Positions 44,477-53,912 of a stretch of DNA of 64,000 nt are shown piece by piece. The number at the start of each line of letters is the position of its first letter. Position 1 is the stretch's first letter. The notes under the pieces are model-generated. The model searched no databases and was not told where the DNA came from. It saw only the letters and a list, made by a program, of their open reading frames with translations. The DNA is from a bacterium (lineage in GTDB: Bacteria; UBP15; UBA6099). The translations under genes were made by a program, and so were the position numbers. The DNA lies in the NCBI GenBank assembly GCA_029564595.1, contig JAKQPS010000160.1:1-64000 (forward strand), given 5' to 3'.

Positions 44477-45475
44477 ATGATTAGATTCGTCAAGGGCGCG
44501 CTTATCGGGTTGCTGGTTGCGCTGGGCGCGACAGTTTTCATGTTGGCTTACGTAAATTCTCCTGCGAACGGAAACGACGGGCCGAGAACGTTTGCGATTC
44601 AGAGAGGGGACAACGCGACGGCGGTGGCAATGAGACTGCGCGAGCAGGGTTTCATCAGAAGCCCGTCATATTTTCTTCTGGCGGCGACGCTGGGCGATCA
44701 GACGCGCTCTTTTATGCCGGGAAGGTATACAATATCCGGCTCGATGAGCGCGAGAGACATACTTGCAAGGCTCGCCTACGGAAAACCGGAGGAGTCGGTC
44801 GACAGAGTGACTTTTCCTGAAGGGATGACCGCCGAAGAAGCGGCGTTGAGGCTTGAGGAATTCGGATTGTGCGACGCGGACGAATTCATGTCAGTAGTGG
44901 AAGACCCGGAGGCGCACGGAATAGACACGCGCGGGATTGAGCCGCCGACGCTTGAGGGATTCCTTTTCCCGGACACGTATTTCATCGATGAAATGACGAC
45001 ATGCAAATCGATGGCAAAGAGGATGACGACGGAGTTTTTCAAAAAGTTCGGGTCTGCCGAGTCGGCGCGCGCGTCGGAGCTTGGGATGTCGCCGTTAGAT
45101 GTTGTGACGCTGGCGTCGCTGGTGGAGAAAGAGGCGCGATTGTCGTCCGAGCGCGGGTTGATATCCGGCGTGATTCACAATAGGCTGAAAGCGAAGATGT
45201 TGCTGCAGATTGACGCGACGGTGCAGTACGCGCTCCCGGAGCGCAAGGAGAGGCTGCTTTATAAAGACCTAGAAGTTGACTCCCCGTATAACACATACAA
45301 GAGGGCTGGGCTTCCTCCGGGGCCGATATGCAATCCGGGGACGGCCGCCATCCGCGCCGCGCTCTATCCCGAGAAATCGGACTATCTATATTACGTGGCC
45401 AGAGGCGATGGCGGACATGTGTTCAACCGCACGTTCGACGAGCATGTGCGCTCGAAGCGGGGAGCCGGAAGGTGA
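44477..45475 (+). CDS. mltG: Endolytic murein transglycosylase MltG
   Basis: A 332-residue MltG/YceG protein. It has an N-terminal membrane anchor (about 8-28), then a LysM-like region (QRGDNATAVA) and the catalytic domain with SLVEKEARLSSERGLIS (carrying the catalytic Glu) and IDATVQYALP. I start at the ATG with GGAGG eight bases upstream; a GTG 27 bases earlier is weaker. MltG cuts glycan strands at a set length. The next gene starts 46 bases after the stop. Confidence 0.85.
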   Translation: MIRFVKGALIGLLVALGATVFMLAYVNSPANGNDGPRTFAIQRGDNATAVAMRLREQGFIRSPSYFLLAATLGDQTRSFMPGRYTISGSMSARDILARLAYGKPEESVDRVTFPEGMTAEEAALRLEEFGLCDADEFMSVVEDPEAHGIDTRGIEPPTLEGFLFPDTYFIDEMTTCKSMAKRMTTEFFKKFGSAESARASELGMSPLDVVTLASLVEKEARLSSERGLISGVIHNRLKAKMLLQIDATVQYALPERKERLLYKDLEVDSPYNTYKRAGLPPGPICNPGTAAIRAALYPEKSDYLYYVARGDGGHVFNRTFDEHVRSKRGAGR

Positions 45476-45521
45476 GCCTTGGCGAGTTGGCCGCGATCGT
45501 AATTTTGCCGGAAGGCGGGCT

Positions 45522-46616
45522 ATGAACGGAATCGGCAGGGAAATATGGCTGCGCTCGGTGGACGTTCCTTTTCACAGGTCGTTCAGGTCTTTCGGCGTTC
45601 CCGTGCTTGCTCCTTTTCACATATCTTTCGCAGTCACATATCGCTGTCTGAACCTGTGCCAGACATGCCAGAGCTTCAAAAAATCGCGGATGCGCGAACT
45701 GACTCTCAATGAATACGCGAGCGTGTTCGACAAGATGACATTCTCGCCGTTCTGCGCGACGTTCACCGGAGGGGAGCCGTTTCTCAGGCAGGATTTCGGC
45801 AAGATAGCGGCTCTGGCGTGCAAGAAGCTGAAGCCGGCGATTGTGATGTTCGAGACATGCGGAGATCATCCCGAACGGGTTCGCCGCGTGGTCAGCGCGC
45901 TGGCCGGACACTACTCCGACATTCTTTTCATCGTGTGGATATCAATGGATGGAACCGGGGAAGCGCTGGATTCGATGCGGGGCGGGGTTCCGGGGTCTTT
46001 CGAGTCGGCGCTGAAGACATACCGGCTGTTGCGCGGCTCCCCGGCGACAAATCTTCTGGTGGGGTTCAACGCGGTGGTGTCGCGTTACAACGCGGCGCTC
46101 GCGCCCAAGCTGCTGGACGACCTCTTCATGCTGTATCCCGACCTTGTGTCGCTGGACGCGGCGGGAGGCGCGGAGTCGCTGGGCGTCGCCGGAGTGGATG
46201 TTTCCCCGACTGCCGAGGAATTCGCAACGGCGGTCGAGGCGTATCTCGAAAAGCTCAACGCCCTTAGGGGTAGAGGCGAGATAAGGTTTATGAAACGGCT
46301 TCTGGCGCGGCGGGCCGAAACGGCGCTGGAAAGCCTGAGGACAAATGACAGGGCGGGCAACTGTTTCGCGGCTCACGCCTATCTTTATATTGATCCGAGA
46401 GGCTCTGTGTGCGACTGCCCGGTGGCTGCGCGAGAAATGGGCGATCTGAGGGAAAACGACTATTCGCTTGAGCGCGTGTTGAAATCCGCGACCGCGCGAC
46501 AGGTTCGCAAGCAGGTCAATTCCGGGGTGTGCGCGTGCGCGATGTCGGCCCCGTCGATGGCGAATATGTTCATGTCTCCGGGCGGGTACGTCAACCTCGC
46601 CGGAGCTAGCGTGTAG
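45522..46616 (+). CDS. Radical SAM protein of unknown function between mltG and folP
   Basis: A 364-residue protein with CX3CX2C at Cys42, Cys46 and Cys49, a TGGEP motif at about 82-86, and a few C-terminal cysteines (VCDCP and CAC). The start at 45522 is in frame with and downstream of a much longer ORF that overlaps mltG. It resembles SPASM-type peptide or cofactor maturases but no precursor is nearby. TAG is its stop. Function unknown. Confidence 0.6.
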   Translation: MNGIGREIWLRSVDVPFHRSFRSFGVPVLAPFHISFAVTYRCLNLCQTCQSFKKSRMRELTLNEYASVFDKMTFSPFCATFTGGEPFLRQDFGKIAALACKKLKPAIVMFETCGDHPERVRRVVSALAGHYSDILFIVWISMDGTGEALDSMRGGVPGSFESALKTYRLLRGSPATNLLVGFNAVVSRYNAALAPKLLDDLFMLYPDLVSLDAAGGAESLGVAGVDVSPTAEEFATAVEAYLEKLNALRGRGEIRFMKRLLARRAETALESLRTNDRAGNCFAAHAYLYIDPRGSVCDCPVAAREMGDLRENDYSLERVLKSATARQVRKQVNSGVCACAMSAPSMANMFMSPGGYVNLAGASV

Positions 46617-46626
46617 AGGAGCGGGG

Positions 46627-47856
46627 ATGGAAATATTCGAGATAAATCCCAGAACCCCGGAAGACGCGGCGGTGGAGCTGTTGCGGCTCGGAGCGCAGGG
46701 AGAGGGCGCGGCGGGGTCGCGCCTTCTGTTTCAGGCGCTTCTGGTCAGAGGGGCGTCCCCGGCTGACGCGCTCGCGCTTAAAGAGGAGATGTCGGCTGCG
46801 GGCGGAGACGCCACTCTGCCGTTGTCCGTTTATCAGGGGGGCGGAGACGGCGCGGTCGACGTGATTCTGACGGGGGCTTTGGACTCGCATCGCCGTTGCG
46901 CAACGGCAATAGCTTCGCGCTCCCGCGCTCTCGAATCCGTGGCGGCTTCAATGAACCGGCTGATTTCGCGGCTCGACGGCTCCGCGCCGACGCCGCCGGC
47001 GCTTTGGCCGGACGGGCCTATGCCCTTCGGCTCCCGCACTTACGTAATGGGAATAATCAACGCGACGCCGGATTCGTTCTACGACGGAGGCCGGAACATC
47101 GATGTCGGCGCGGCTATCAAGACCGTCGCCGATATGGCGGACGCCGGAGTCGATATAGTGGATGTCGGCGGGGAGTCAACGCGACCGGGTTCGGCTCCTG
47201 TGGGCGAAGAGGAGGAAATCCGCCGCGTTCTTCCTCTCATAAAGGAGATACGCGCTTCGTTCCCGGCGTTGAGAATATCGATTGACACATACCGCGCGAG
47301 AACTGCCGATGCCGCGCTCGCAGCCGGCGCGGGAATGATAAACGACATCTCCGCAATGAGAATCGACCCGGACATCGCGAGGGTGGCGGCGGAGTTCGGC
47401 GCTCCGCTATGCCTGATGCACATGCGGGGCGAGCCGCGCAACATGCAACTGAATCCTTCATATCCCGGCGACGTGTGTTTCGAGATTAACACGTTTTTCT
47501 CCGAACGCATACGCGCCGCTTTGGATGCCGGGGTGAAAGAGAGCCAGATAGTCATCGATCCCGGAATAGGTTTCGGAAAAACGGCGGAGCATAATCTTGA
47601 AATATTAAACCGTCTGGACGAGTTCAGGCCGCACGGCAGGCCGATACTCATAGGGGCGTCGAGGAAGAGTTTCATAGGAGCGGCTCTGGACCTGCCGGTG
47701 GAGGAAAGGCTGGAAGGCTCTCTGGCTGCCGCGGCGCTCTCCGTGGCGCGCGGCGCAGACATTGTTCGCGTCCACGATGTCCGCGCGACTGTCCGCGCGG
47801 TTAGGCTGGCGGACGCCGTCGTCAGAAAAAAAAGGATGCTGGAACGCAATGATTGA
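46627..47856 (+). CDS. folP: Dihydropteroate synthase with an N-terminal extension
   Basis: A 409-residue FolP. The catalytic barrel starts at about residue 140 (VMGIINATPDSFYDGG) and runs through DVGGESTRPG and LIGASRKSF. The first ~135 residues have no part in usual FolP and show no motif I know. The enzyme joins p-aminobenzoate to dihydropterin pyrophosphate. The next small gene overlaps its end by eight bases. Confidence 0.85.
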   Translation: MEIFEINPRTPEDAAVELLRLGAQGEGAAGSRLLFQALLVRGASPADALALKEEMSAAGGDATLPLSVYQGGGDGAVDVILTGALDSHRRCATAIASRSRALESVAASMNRLISRLDGSAPTPPALWPDGPMPFGSRTYVMGIINATPDSFYDGGRNIDVGAAIKTVADMADAGVDIVDVGGESTRPGSAPVGEEEEIRRVLPLIKEIRASFPALRISIDTYRARTADAALAAGAGMINDISAMRIDPDIARVAAEFGAPLCLMHMRGEPRNMQLNPSYPGDVCFEINTFFSERIRAALDAGVKESQIVIDPGIGFGKTAEHNLEILNRLDEFRPHGRPILIGASRKSFIGAALDLPVEERLEGSLAAAALSVARGADIVRVHDVRATVRAVRLADAVVRKKRMLERND

Positions 47857-48079
47857 GATTGACGCTCAGGGCCTGAAAGCGGGCGAGTTCGCTGAAATTC
47901 TCTGCGACCGCTGCGGCAACGCTCCTCTGGCTTACTATTGCCCGGCATGCGATTACAAAGTGTGCGGCGACTGCGTGCTCAGGGCGTTCCGGAAACGCCG
48001 GGATGGCTCTCTTGTCTGCAAACGATGCGGACACACCGACCGAAATCTCGACACTTTCATCGGCCCCGATAAACCGTAA
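47849..48079 (+). CDS. Small zinc-binding protein
   Basis: A 76-residue protein with four Cys-x2-Cys pairs (CDRC, CPAC, CGDC and CKRC) in a treble-clef or ribbon pattern. It starts inside the end of folP (ATG at 47849), so it is coupled to it. I know no family name. Confidence 0.6.
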   Translation: MIEIDAQGLKAGEFAEILCDRCGNAPLAYYCPACDYKVCGDCVLRAFRKRRDGSLVCKRCGHTDRNLDTFIGPDKP

Positions 48080-48156
48080 CCATCGCAGGCGAATCATCCT
48101 ATGTTTTTCAATTGAATGATAGCATGAAGAGGAACCCGACGTAGAGCGGCGGGGGG

Positions 48157-49191
48157 CTATTCCCCGCCGAGGCAGCCGCACGCCGCCGAGATGTCCGCGC
48201 CCCGGCTCTGGCGGACAAGGGCGTCAATGTTGTTGTTTAGCAATACGCGACGAAATCTGTCCACCCTGTCGCCGGGAGGCGTCCTGTATTTTGCTCCCGG
48301 AAACTCGTTGAACGGTATCAGATTTATCTTGCACGGGATGTCCGCCACAAGCGCGGCCAGCGCGCGAGCGTCGGACTCCGCGTCGTTCACTCCGTCCAGC
48401 ATCACATATTCGAAAGTGATTCTCTCGCGCGGTCTAAGCGGATGCCTGCGGCACGCGGCCATAAGATCCGGCAGAGGATTCTTCTTGTTGACAGGCATTA
48501 TCTGAGATCGGATCTCGTTGTCCGGCGAGTTGAGAGACACCGCCAGCTTAGCGAGTCCGAGCCGCCCGAAGTCGCCCATCTTCCTAATTATTCCGGATGT
48601 CGAAACAGTGATTCTGCGGTAAGACATGCCCATGCCGGATTCGCCGGTGATGACTTTGAGGGCCTGCGCCACAGAATCGAAATTCATCAGCGGCTCGCCC
48701 ATCCCCATCATCACGATGTTGGTCAGGGCGTCATCCGGCCTGAGCGCGCGGCGCGCGAGTATTATCTGATCGAGTATCTCGCCCGCAGTCAGATTGCGTA
48801 TTAGCCCACGCCGTCCGGTCAGGCAGAACCCGCACGCCAGCGCGCATCCGCATTGGCTGGACACGCACAGCGTTCGCAAACCGTCCGCCGGAATCAGCAC
48901 GCTCTCTATCTTGGCTCCGTCGTAAAGGTTGAAAATGAACTTCCTAGAACCGTCGGAGGATTTGATTTCTTTGTCGAGCGTCAGCGCGTCCACATTGTGA
49001 GTCTGCCCCAGCTTTTCGCGCAATCCCTTGGACAAGTCGGTCATTTCGTCGAATGACCCCGCAAGCCCGCGCCATAGCCAACGCTCTATCTGTTTTGCCC
49101 TGAATGCCGGTTCGCCGCATGACTTAACCGCTTCTCTCAGGTCTTCAGGCGTCAGATTCTTTATCGATTCTTTATTCTCCATGTTTGCCAT
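48157..49191 (-). CDS. rlmN: RlmN, dual-specificity rRNA/tRNA adenine-C2 methyltransferase
   Basis: A 344-residue radical SAM enzyme with the cluster motif CALACGFC and GMGEP, and a C-terminal CGCLGGE holding the methyl-carrying cysteine. It methylates A2503 in 23S rRNA and A37 of some tRNAs. An alternative start lies at 49182. It diverges from thiE with a short shared upstream region. Confidence 0.9.
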   Translation of the reverse strand: MANMENKESIKNLTPEDLREAVKSCGEPAFRAKQIERWLWRGLAGSFDEMTDLSKGLREKLGQTHNVDALTLDKEIKSSDGSRKFIFNLYDGAKIESVLIPADGLRTLCVSSQCGCALACGFCLTGRRGLIRNLTAGEILDQIILARRALRPDDALTNIVMMGMGEPLMNFDSVAQALKVITGESGMGMSYRRITVSTSGIIRKMGDFGRLGLAKLAVSLNSPDNEIRSQIMPVNKKNPLPDLMAACRRHPLRPRERITFEYVMLDGVNDAESDARALAALVADIPCKINLIPFNEFPGAKYRTPPGDRVDRFRRVLLNNNIDALVRQSRGADISAACGCLGGE

Positions 49192-49238
49192 CCCGGTGTA
49201 GAATTATAGCGGACGAATCGACGGCGGGGAACAGCGGC

Positions 49239-49886
49239 GTGACAGAGAAGAAAATCAAGCCTGCGGAAACAAGCCTGTATTTCATAACAGACGACAGGCG
49301 CAGCTTGGGGCGGAGCGCGGAGGAAACCCTCGCGGCGGCCGTCGCCGGAGGCGTAAAGCTCGCGCAGTTCCGCCCATCGGGATTGTCCGACGCCGAGTTT
49401 TTGCGCTCAGCCCGCGCGCTTGCCGCCATCGCAGCGTCCGCCGGATGCGCTCTGTTGTTGAACGACCGGGCCGACATCGCGTTCGCCGCAGGCGCCGCCG
49501 GAGTCCATCTCGGACGAAACGATGTTCCGATACCCGACGCTCGCCGCATCCTAGGCGCTCGCGCCATAATCGGCTACTCCGCTCATGACCCCGCCGAAGC
49601 TGCCGCCGCGCAGAGGGACGGCGCGGACTTCATCACTTACTCGCCGATATTCCCGACCACATCCCACTCTCTTCCCCGCCCGGCCGTCGGCGCGCGCGGG
49701 TTGCGCGACATTATAGACTCTGCCCGTCTGACTATCCCCGTATTCGCCCTCGGCGGCGTCGGACTCGAACAGATACCCGAACTCAAAGCCGCAGGCGTCC
49801 GCCGCGCCGCCGTCGTCACCGCCATCACCGAACAGCCCGACATGGCCCTTGCCGCCTCCCGCCTTATAGCCGCACTGGAAGGTTAG
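49239..49886 (+). CDS. thiE: Thiamine-phosphate synthase
   Basis: A 215-residue ThiE TIM barrel with LNDRADIAFAAGAAGVHLG, YSPIFPTTSH and FALGGVG. I start at the GTG at 49239 (GGGGA eight bases before) because earlier in-frame starts overlap rlmN. The usual basic residue after QxR reads Pro-Ser here (QFRPSG), a small departure. It joins the thiazole and pyrimidine parts of thiamine. No riboswitch is seen. Confidence 0.8.
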   Translation: MTEKKIKPAETSLYFITDDRRSLGRSAEETLAAAVAGGVKLAQFRPSGLSDAEFLRSARALAAIAASAGCALLLNDRADIAFAAGAAGVHLGRNDVPIPDARRILGARAIIGYSAHDPAEAAAAQRDGADFITYSPIFPTTSHSLPRPAVGARGLRDIIDSARLTIPVFALGGVGLEQIPELKAAGVRRAAVVTAITEQPDMALAASRLIAALEG

Positions 49887-49965
49887 CCACAGTCTTTTTT
49901 GTGTCTTATCGACGTCGTTTTGTTTTTCAATCACAGATTCTGTTTTATTGTTATTGATCGTAATA

Positions 49966-49971
49966 TATAAT
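49966..49971 (+). promoter_or_regulatory. -10 element ahead of the NotI-like gene
   Basis: A perfect TATAAT sits 39 bases before the start codon at 50010. The -35 region at the 17-base distance reads TTTTAT, which is weak. Expression may need an activator. Confidence 0.35.
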
Positions 49972-50009
49972 GAATTAAACAAAGTCGATTTTAAGGATAT
50001 CGGTGGCAT

Positions 50010-50897
50010 ATGACGCAACAAATACAACCGCTGGCTGAAGTGTTCGGTTTTCTTGTTTCCGACCTGAGCAAAAAAGCTGATCGCTATAGAGCGAACAGAC
50101 TGTGCCCATTCAACAATAAAGTTCCGAGTTGCACTAAAGACAAGGCAAAAAGTCCTTTGGGAGTTTGTAGTATTTATCACAAAGAGAAGCCGACTATAAC
50201 ATGTCCCGTTCGATTTAGAGAGGAATGGATAATCGCGGACGATGCGGCGTCATTTTTTTTCAATGAATCAACAAGCTGGAGTTCGCTGACAGAAGTGCGG
50301 TTAAATGATATTAATGGCAAGTCTGCTGGAAACATTGATATGGTTCTAGTCGCTTATGATGATGATGGAAAAGTAAAGGATTTCGGCGCGCTTGAAGTTC
50401 AAGCCGTATATATATCCGGCAATGTTCGGGAGCCTTTTGAGAGATACATGAGAAATCCGAAGGATCAAGCATCAGCGGATTCGGCGGGAGACTCGTATTA
50501 TCCCCGTCCGGATTTTCTCTCTTCATCAAGAAAAAGGCTTGCGCCGCAGCTTCTGTTTAAGGGTGGTATTCTTCATAGCTGGAATAAAAAAATTGCTGTG
50601 GCGATAGACAAGAGTTTTTTTTCGATGTTGCCGAACATAACACAAGTTTCAAAGTCCGAAGCCGAAATAGCATGGTTCATATACGATCTTGTGCTGACAA
50701 GAGAGAAGGGGGAAGAACAAGAGAGGTATCATCTGAAAAAAGTGGATGAAGTATACACTCGCTTTGAGCCTGCGCTAATTTCAATAACCTCTCCGAACCC
50801 CGGAAACATAGAAGATTTTATCAAATTATTGCAAGACAAACTAGAGGAACAGATAGAGACACCTCCGGTCAATAAAACCATTGAAAGGCCATTCTGA
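50010..50897 (+). CDS. NotI-family restriction endonuclease
   Basis: A 295-residue protein matching the NotI family. The N-terminus has the four-cysteine metal site (Cys32, Cys41, Cys53, Cys65, in RLCPFNNK, SCTKDK, GVCS and TCP). The PD-type catalytic residues are Asp110 and Glu129-x-Gln131 (ALEVQ), as in NotI where Glu-x-Gln replaces Glu-x-Lys. NotI itself cuts an eight-base GC site. Recognition here is unknown. It overlaps nothing but runs straight into the methylase gene, so the two form a type II pair. Confidence 0.8.
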   Translation: MTQQIQPLAEVFGFLVSDLSKKADRYRANRLCPFNNKVPSCTKDKAKSPLGVCSIYHKEKPTITCPVRFREEWIIADDAASFFFNESTSWSSLTEVRLNDINGKSAGNIDMVLVAYDDDGKVKDFGALEVQAVYISGNVREPFERYMRNPKDQASADSAGDSYYPRPDFLSSSRKRLAPQLLFKGGILHSWNKKIAVAIDKSFFSMLPNITQVSKSEAEIAWFIYDLVLTREKGEEQERYHLKKVDEVYTRFEPALISITSPNPGNIEDFIKLLQDKLEEQIETPPVNKTIERPF

Positions 50898-50904
50898 GGT
50901 GAGC

Positions 50905-51810
50905 GTGAAACGCGGGCAGGGAATATTATTTCCTGAGTTTGAGGAATGTTTGGAAATGCCGATCAAACCGGTCAACGTTTCATCTGTGCCGCAAAGAAGT
51001 CCTTTCAGATATCCCGGCGGCAAGACATGGTTTGTTCCTGTGTTTCGAGAATGGATGAACGAAAACGCGACAAATATAACCACTCTTGTAGAGCCGTTTG
51101 CAGGAGGCGGAATTATCAGCCTTACCGCATTGTTTGAGGATTTTGTTCAGAATGTGGTGATGGTGGAAATCGATGAAGATGTGGCTGCCGTATGGCTTAG
51201 TATTGTCAACGGGGACGCGGAATGGCTTGCCGACCGAATTATCTCATTCGATCTTACAAAAGAAAATGCTGTGAAGGAACTTGCCAGAAAACCAAAAAGC
51301 TCCAAAGAAAGAGCTTTCCAAACCATTCTTAAAAATCGCACGATACACGGGGGAATCCTTGCGGACGGCTCAGGGTTTATTAAACATGGCGAGAACGGAA
51401 AAGGCATTCGCTCAAGATGGTATCCGAATACTATAGCCAAGAGATTGTTAGACCTGTCCGATATTGCTCATAGAATCGACTTTAGAAACGAAGACGGATT
51501 ATCGATAATCAAAGAACATGTTTCAAACGATTCCACAGTTTTCTTCATAGATCCGCCATATACCGCAGGAGGAAAAAGGGCGGGAAGACGTTTGTATAAA
51601 CATTTCGATATAGATCATGAATATCTGTTTGAACTTTGCGGAGATATTCGGGGGGATTTTTTGATGACCTATGATAACTCCGAGGAAGTCAAAGAGTTTG
51701 CCTCAAAAATGAATTTTCAAACGAGGCTGATTCCTATGAATAATACACATCATGCAACGGTGTTTGAAATGGTGATTGGAAAAGACCTTTCATGGATGGA
51801 TAGTGTTTGA
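50905..51810 (+). CDS. D12-class DNA adenine methylase
   Basis: About 301 residues of a D12-class N6-adenine methyltransferase: PFRYPGGK and EPFAGGG for SAM binding and DPPY for catalysis. Starts at TTG 50881, GTG 50899 and GTG 50905 are possible; the last has GAGG five bases before it. It should protect the site cut by the adjacent NotI-like nuclease. A Dam-like adenine methylase next to a NotI-family enzyme is not the classic NotI pairing, which uses a cytosine methylase. Confidence 0.8.
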   Translation: MKRGQGILFPEFEECLEMPIKPVNVSSVPQRSPFRYPGGKTWFVPVFREWMNENATNITTLVEPFAGGGIISLTALFEDFVQNVVMVEIDEDVAAVWLSIVNGDAEWLADRIISFDLTKENAVKELARKPKSSKERAFQTILKNRTIHGGILADGSGFIKHGENGKGIRSRWYPNTIAKRLLDLSDIAHRIDFRNEDGLSIIKEHVSNDSTVFFIDPPYTAGGKRAGRRLYKHFDIDHEYLFELCGDIRGDFLMTYDNSEEVKEFASKMNFQTRLIPMNNTHHATVFEMVIGKDLSWMDSV

Positions 51811-51957
51811 TGCAGCCCAAATTCAAAACGATAATGTCTCAATAAAACTTGTTCGCGCCTAGAATACTGTCTGATTGTATTGCTCGTGGAATGATTGCAC
51901 GGTTTGTAGAAGAAATAATGGCTCTGAATCGGCATTGCCCATGATCATAAATTGTCT

Positions 51958-51987
51958 GTGACGCGTCACTTCTTTTTCTGTTATAAT
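51958..51987 (+). promoter_or_regulatory. Promoter with an overlapping palindromic operator
   Basis: A perfect 12-base palindrome GTGACGCGTCAC (51958-51969) lies where a -35 would be, and TATAAT (51982-51987) follows. The acyl-CoA synthetase starts at 52036. A repressor bound at the palindrome would block this promoter. Fatty-acid regulators bind such sites, but which one is inference. Confidence 0.45.
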
Positions 51988-52035
51988 CAAAACACATCAT
52001 TCGGTATCTGCGAAAAATCGGTTGTCGCTGTAAAC

Positions 52036-53838
52036 ATGAAACGGGGCGGATTCATGCACAAGAGCGTCTATCATTTATTTTTGTCGAACGCGGGCCGGAT
52101 GGGAGACAGGATTTTTCTGCGCCATAAGAGGGACGGGCGTTGGAAGGGGGTTACATGGGACGAGCATGCCGCGGCGGCGGAGGCCGTCGGTTTGGCCCTC
52201 GTCAGGCTGGGCGTGGAAGCGGGGCGTCGCGTCGGCGTTGTTTCCGGCAGCCGCATCGAATGGGTCTTCGCCGACATGGGCATCATATCCGTCGGCTGCG
52301 CCACCACCGCCGGTTACCCGTCATCTCCCGCGCGCGATATAGCGTACATCCTCGCTCACTCCGAATGCCCGGCGGTGTTCGTTGAGAATGCAGCGCAGAT
52401 GCGGAAAATCATCTCCGAACTGCCCAATCTGCCGGACATCAGAAAGATAATCGTGTTTGACCCCGAAGGCGCGCCGGAACACCCGATGGCGGTGTCGTTC
52501 GAGGATTTTCTGGACTTCGGGCGGGAGGCGGACGAAGCGTCCGCCGCAGAACGCCTCCGCAGAATCGACGCTCTCAAACCGGACGACACTGTCACAATCA
52601 TATATACCTCCGGAACGACCGGCCCGCCGAAAGGAGCGATGCTTTCGCACGCCAACTGCGTGTTCATCGCCGAGACTTGCTCGGAACTCGAATTCGTGAA
52701 AGAGAGCGACGAATCGCTGTCGTTTCTGCCTCTGGCGCACGCGCTCGAACGCGTTGTTTTCTACGCGTCGATGGCGGCGGGCGGCGTCGTAAATTTCGCT
52801 GAAAGCATCGAGAAGCTCGGCGACAACATGAAAGAGACAAGGCCGACAGTGCTGGTCGGCGTGCCAAGAGTCTATGAGAAAATTCACGAGCGCGTGATGG
52901 CTAACGTCGCGGAGTCTTCGCGATTCAAACAGAAGATGTTCTACTGGGCGGTGGGTGTCGGCCGCCGGGCGTTCAACCTGACCAGTCGGGGCGGGCGGCT
53001 GCCGGCGGGGATGGCGCTAAAACTAGCGGTCGCGGACGCGCTTGTTTTCAAAAAAATCAAGGCGGCGGCGGGCGGGCGCATCCGCTGGCTTGGCAGCGGC
53101 GGCGCTCCTCTCGCTCCTGAGTTACAGTATTTCTTCTGCTCCGTCGGCATGCCTCTCATTCAGGCTTACGGCCTCACCGAGACTGCAGCTCCCGCGATAA
53201 TCACTCCCGTCGACGCCATCCGCATCGGAACCGTCGGCAAACGCATCGACGGCGTGGACGTGGAAATCGCTTCCGACGGCGAAGTCATCATCCGGGGGCC
53301 GAGCGTGTTCAAGGGATACTTCAAAAACGAGGAAGCCACCCGCGAGGCGTTTGACCGCGACTGGTTCAAATCCGGCGACCTCGGCTCGTTCGACTCCGAA
53401 GGCTATCTGTCCATCACCGGCAGAAAAAAAGACCTGCTCATCACCGCCGGAGGAAAAAACATATCTCCTCAGAATCTGGAGCATCACTTCAGCGGCATAC
53501 CTTTGGTCAGTCAGGTAGTCGTCTGCGGAGATGGTCGCAAATATCTCACCGCGCTTTTTACTCTGGCCGAGGAAGACCTGCGGCGATTCGCCGCCGAACG
53601 CGGGCTGAAAGAAGAGGTTGGAACTCCGCTTGCGCGCCGCCCGGAGGTCGATGAATTTATCGCGCGCGGCGTGGAAGAGAAAAACAAGGAACTGCCGCCT
53701 TACGAGACCGTGAAGAAATTTAAAATCATCCCCGGAGAATTCACCATCGAATCGGGCGAAATGACTCCGACCATGAAAATTAAACGCAACGTGATATTCG
53801 CAAGATACAGCGCGGAGATAGAAAGCATGTACGATTGA
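52036..53838 (+). CDS. Long-chain acyl-CoA synthetase (AMP-binding)
   Basis: A ~600-residue FadD/ACSL-type enzyme. The AMP motif is IIYTSGTTGPPKGAMLSH, then QAYGLTETAA, KSGDLG and the C-terminal GRKKDLLITAGGKNI. It activates fatty acids as acyl-AMP and then acyl-CoA. The ORF opens at 51952 but that would lie before the -10 element, so I use the Met at 52036 (an alternative is 52054). It is not obviously part of the defence genes around it. Confidence 0.85.
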   Translation: MKRGGFMHKSVYHLFLSNAGRMGDRIFLRHKRDGRWKGVTWDEHAAAAEAVGLALVRLGVEAGRRVGVVSGSRIEWVFADMGIISVGCATTAGYPSSPARDIAYILAHSECPAVFVENAAQMRKIISELPNLPDIRKIIVFDPEGAPEHPMAVSFEDFLDFGREADEASAAERLRRIDALKPDDTVTIIYTSGTTGPPKGAMLSHANCVFIAETCSELEFVKESDESLSFLPLAHALERVVFYASMAAGGVVNFAESIEKLGDNMKETRPTVLVGVPRVYEKIHERVMANVAESSRFKQKMFYWAVGVGRRAFNLTSRGGRLPAGMALKLAVADALVFKKIKAAAGGRIRWLGSGGAPLAPELQYFFCSVGMPLIQAYGLTETAAPAIITPVDAIRIGTVGKRIDGVDVEIASDGEVIIRGPSVFKGYFKNEEATREAFDRDWFKSGDLGSFDSEGYLSITGRKKDLLITAGGKNISPQNLEHHFSGIPLVSQVVVCGDGRKYLTALFTLAEEDLRRFAAERGLKEEVGTPLARRPEVDEFIARGVEEKNKELPPYETVKKFKIIPGEFTIESGEMTPTMKIKRNVIFARYSAEIESMYD

Positions 53839-53912
53839 GGCTGAATCCGCAGACCCGGCCTGACAACCAGAGTTGGGAGAATTGTTGTAAGAGGTCCGCG
53901 CGCTGTTGAGGC

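Noticed and set aside
51952-52035. Upstream in-frame start of the acyl-CoA synthetase
   Set aside because: It would place the start codon before the -10 element (51982-51987), so the transcript could not include it.
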